A DNA stretch of 10,371 nucleotides from Lobulomyces angularis (Eukaryota; Chytridiomycota; Chytridiomycetes; Lobulomycetales; Lobulomycetaceae). Location of the stretch: assembly GCA_027604685.1 (NCBI GenBank), contig JADHYX010000550.1:1391-11761 (forward strand), read 5' to 3'. The translations under genes and the position numbers were made by a program. Below the pieces are notes generated by a model that worked only from the letters and a program-made list of their open reading frames with translations, was not told the origin of the DNA and ran no database searches. Below, piece by piece: positions 8,181-10,371 of the stretch; position 1 is the first letter of the stretch, and every line of letters starts with the position of its first letter.

Positions 8181-9305
8181 ATGTTTAAACAATCATTAAC
8201 TTGTCTTTTGCTACTCACAGCTCAATCTATCGTTCAATGCCAGGTGCCATTAAACAACTGGATGCTTGAATTACCAGTCAAGGCCGATACCTTAGATTCA
8301 AACAACACGAAAGTCAAAACTATTTTTAACCAGGAACTCGCTAATTACACTGACGAGTTCTTCTACTCAACCGCAGGTAAAAAAAATTAAAATAAAATTT
8401 AACTTATAATACATTTTTAGATAAAGATGGCTTGGTTTTCAATACACCAGTCTTTCCACCAAATGGCCAACCACAATCTGGAACTCCTTTTGTTAGCACT
8501 TTTTTGCGTGAGTCAAACCAAGACAATGAATTTGTTACTTGGGATTCGACCATTGGTACACATTCTCTCACTGCCACTTTGGCAGTCAACGGCTTCCCTG
8601 GAACAACCAACGCCAAAATGATTGCTGGTAACAAACACATTTATATTATTTTCTTAAAAATCTGCTATTTTTTTTAGCTGAGATAAAGTTGGACAGCAGC
8701 ATTTGTGTTGGTTGTACTTCAGTAGCATTATTCGCATACGCCAAATCAAACCCCATCGCTTATTCCTTAGCTGCATTGTTTGACAATTTGAGAATTATTG
8801 TTCCTGTTGACAATAACTACCAATTGGGAACCAAATTTGACATTGAAATTTTAGTCGTTAAAGGATCAATGTACTTTTACTATAATGGAGAGTTAAAAAC
8901 TAAAACTGCAATTCCAACTACTGAAAAAGCTGTTTACTTTAAAGCTGGTGCATTTTCGCAAAATCAAGTTTCATATTTCCACCCAGCTACTGGTAAAAAA
9001 TACAAAAAAAAGAAATTGAAATAAAAAAAATAAAAAATTAAAAAATAAAAAAATAAAAATTTTTTGAAGGTATCAACAAAGTTACTTTTTATAACTTAGC
9101 AGTTAAACATAGCGCATCTGAAATACAACCAGAACTCCCACCACAAGAAATCGCAACCACTTCCACATCACAACCAACAGCTACTACAACATTGACTGCT
9201 ACTGGAACTGCAGATGAAAATTTTTTACAATCATCCAGCGGAAGAAACAGTTTTCCTAAAGTTCTAATCGCATTCATTGTGATTTTCGTTGTTTTTATGC
9301 TATAA
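8181..9305 (+). CDS. Secreted, GPI-anchored PL7-like (alginate lyase fold) protein
   Basis: Exons: 8181-8376, 8421-8627, 8678-8992, 9070-9305; all three introns are phase 1 and the product is 317 aa. Residues 1-20 form a signal peptide (FKQSLTCLLLLTAQSIVQC) with likely cleavage before Gln21. Residues about 21-253 resemble polysaccharide lyase family 7: an opening W-M-LELPV, GLVFNTPV, STFLRE (residues 91-96), YFYYNGELKTKT and YFKAGAFSQ (221-229). PL7 enzymes cleave alginate or related uronates by beta-elimination. Here the usual QIH reads Glu136-Ile-Lys138, the tyrosine of YFKAGxYxQ is Phe227, and RxELR is only partly kept, so the enzyme may be inactive, act on another polymer or serve as a binding protein. 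A Ser/Thr-rich linker (255-295) and a terminal hydrophobic stretch (301-317) after SSSG suggest a GPI anchor; a plain membrane anchor is possible. C-ending codons are commoner than in CUL4, hinting at high expression. Confidence 0.8.
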
Positions 9306-9537
9306 AAGGATTTAGAAAAAAAATTTGTTAAAATATTTTCTACGGAAATTTCTTTTAACACATTTTTTTTTATACCATTGTTATACCTAGTCATTTTTAT
9401 TTATTTTTATTATTTAAAAAATTTTGATGTAAAAAAAAAAGAAGTTTTTGAAAAGAACATTAAAAGAAAATCCTTTTTTTTTTTTCCATATCAACTTTTT
9501 TCAGCAGGACCTTTTTGTAAAATTGGATAAACATATA

Positions 9538-9622
9538 GTTTAAGTTGAAGTTCAAATCACTGTTTTATTTTTAAATTTTTTTAAGATATATTAAAAATAA
9601 AACAGTAATCTGAACTTTAAAC
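9538..9622. repeat. Long imperfect hairpin (32-bp stem)
   Basis: The arm 9550-9574 is complementary to 9591-9615 at 23 of 25 positions, around a 16-nt loop (9575-9590). After a 5-nt bulge at 9544-9548 the stem continues for 7 bp (9538-9543 plus 9549 against 9616-9622). In a minus-strand transcript both mismatches would become G-U wobbles, so the minus-strand RNA would fold without a mismatch. It could be a small-RNA precursor, a foldback element or a 3'-end structure; no protein-coding gene overlaps it. Confidence 0.85.
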
Positions 9623-9633
9623 CAAATAAAAAG

Positions 9634-9661
9634 TGATATTAAAAGATTGTTTTGTTAAAGA
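9634..9661 (+). repeat. Inverted repeat, left arm
   Basis: This 28-nt arm is the reverse complement of 10042-10070 with one single-base gap and one mismatch, which is a G-U pair in plus-strand RNA. The arms are 380 nt apart. The match contains mixed sequence (gattgttttgttaaaga), not only homopolymer, so chance is less likely. Terminal repeats of a small non-autonomous element are possible. Confidence 0.7.
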
Positions 9662-10041
9662 CTAATGTTTGGAGAAAGCTTTTAAGCCCATGTTTAACTT
9701 CATTTAAACTACTTAGTTCATGGTTTCTGTTATAGAATCACTGATGAGATTTTGAGAGATTTAAAAAATTTGTATATCTTCTCCGGTAAGAAATATATCT
9801 TCTTAAATTGTTTTATATTTGTTTCATATAAGAAAAAATAAAAATAAAAGGATCAAATTGATAATGTAACAGAAATAACTAAGGAAAGGAAAAAGGCAGA
9901 ATATTAAAACACAATTAATACAATGGTTTAACTAATAGAATTATAATATTTATTCTAAACAACATTGCTAATAAAATAACAGATTTAAAAAATATCAGAT
10001 TACTATTTTTATCAAAAACAAAGTTAATAGCAATACCTTTA

Positions 10042-10070
10042 TCTTTAATAAAACAATCTTTTTAATATCA
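10042..10070 (-). repeat. Inverted repeat, right arm
   Basis: This is the partner of the arm at 9634-9661. Complementarity does not extend clearly outward or inward beyond the 28 to 29 nt, and I found no clear flanking target-site duplication, so a transposon origin is not proven. Confidence 0.7.
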
Positions 10071-10371
10071 AAGTAGATGTGTCACTCAGAAAATTAAAGG
10101 TTTGTTCTAATTAAATTCAATTAAATCGCAAACACTTCGACATCATGACTTACATTCCACTTTACTGTAAAAAAAAATAAAAAAAAAGAACAGAGAGATG
10201 AAACAATAAATAAATATAAAAAAAAAGAATAAAGAGATAGGTGAAAAAGGAAAAAGAAAAAAGAAAAAAGTTTTTAATACTCAAGTACTAGATAAAAAAA
10301 ATGAATAAAGTAAATTTATTCAACATGCAAAGTAAATACTAAAAAATAAAAAAAAAATAGTTAGTGAAAAG

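Larger units (their letters stand above)
9306..10371. other. Gene-free right-hand region with inverted repeats
   Basis: No reading frame above about 60 codons, apart from an antisense shadow of the last lyase-like exon, and no tRNA or other RNA gene is recognisable in these 1066 bases. It contains a strong hairpin (9538-9622) and a pair of inverted repeats at 9634-9661 and 10042-10070. The interval 9306-9537 is probable 3' flank of the lyase-like gene with T runs. From about 10170 to 10290 the plus strand is almost purely A and G with scattered T, a purine-rich tract of unknown meaning. Confidence 0.6.

Noticed and set aside
8404..8640. Minus-strand and alternate-frame open frames over lyase-like exon 2
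   Set aside because: The sense frame continues the PL7-like similarity across both splice joins; the others are shadows.
9089..9394. A 101-codon minus-strand frame over the end of the lyase-like gene
   Set aside because: It mirrors the Ser/Thr-rich linker and hydrophobic tail of the sense gene and has no independent features.
9550..9565. gttcaaatc resembling the T-loop of a tRNA
   Set aside because: The neighbouring bases do not form a T-stem and there is no acceptor or anticodon arm; the sequence is part of the hairpin arm.
9733..9775. ctgatgag resembling a hammerhead ribozyme core or a snoRNA C box
   Set aside because: No GAAA element with flanking stem follows at the right distance, and no terminal stem or D box partner could be placed, so the match is probably chance.
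10191..10199. acagaga resembling the U6 snRNA core
   Set aside because: None of the conserved U6 sequence around it is present; it lies in a purine-rich low-complexity tract.

Overview
The window is very AT-rich eukaryotic nuclear DNA. Three plus-strand genes are split by 21 short, T-rich introns (44 to 122 nt, GT...AG), homopolymer A and T runs fill the spaces between genes, and one gene is an unmistakable cullin-4. Five protein genes or gene remnants lie on the plus strand; I find no credible minus-strand gene, tRNA, rRNA or CRISPR. Small AT-rich introns, compact spacing, a polysaccharide-lyase-fold secreted protein and CGG-type cysteine-rich secreted modules would fit an early-diverging fungus or fungus-like protist. 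That assignment is an inference; the sequence alone does not fix the lineage.

Layout. 1-383: A/T-rich DNA carrying an 18-bp direct repeat. 384-974: intronless secreted protein of 196 aa with four cysteine modules. 1161-1378: decayed relic of leucine-rich-repeat units. 1825-2598: intact reading frame with eight tandem 60-nt LRR units and a basic C-terminal tail, but no visible in-frame ATG. 3164-5961: CUL4, 11 exons, 723 aa. 6179-7826: a TBC-domain RabGAP of the TBC1D15/17-Gyp7 type, 9 exons, 363 aa. 8181-9305: a secreted, probably GPI-anchored PL7-like (alginate-lyase fold) protein, 4 exons, 317 aa, whose expected catalytic positions look substituted. 9306-10371: gene-free, with a strong hairpin and a second, widely spaced inverted repeat.

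How the genes relate. This does not look like a functional cluster. CUL4 (ubiquitin ligase scaffold) and the RabGAP (membrane traffic) are housekeeping genes packed 217 bp apart. They are flanked by lineage-specific secreted or repeat-rich genes: the cysteine-module protein and the LRR locus on the left, the lyase-like surface protein on the right. The two secreted genes encode N-terminal signal peptides and would act outside the cell or on its surface.

The points most worth a second look are the lyase-fold protein without the usual PL7 catalytic residues, the LRR locus with a fresh tandem array beside a dead one, the four-module cysteine protein with its upstream direct repeat, and the inverted repeats in the right-hand gene-free region. 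Spliced models were built by hand from splice signals, reading phase and remembered family similarity. All exon joins close in frame, but none was tested with transcripts or a database search.
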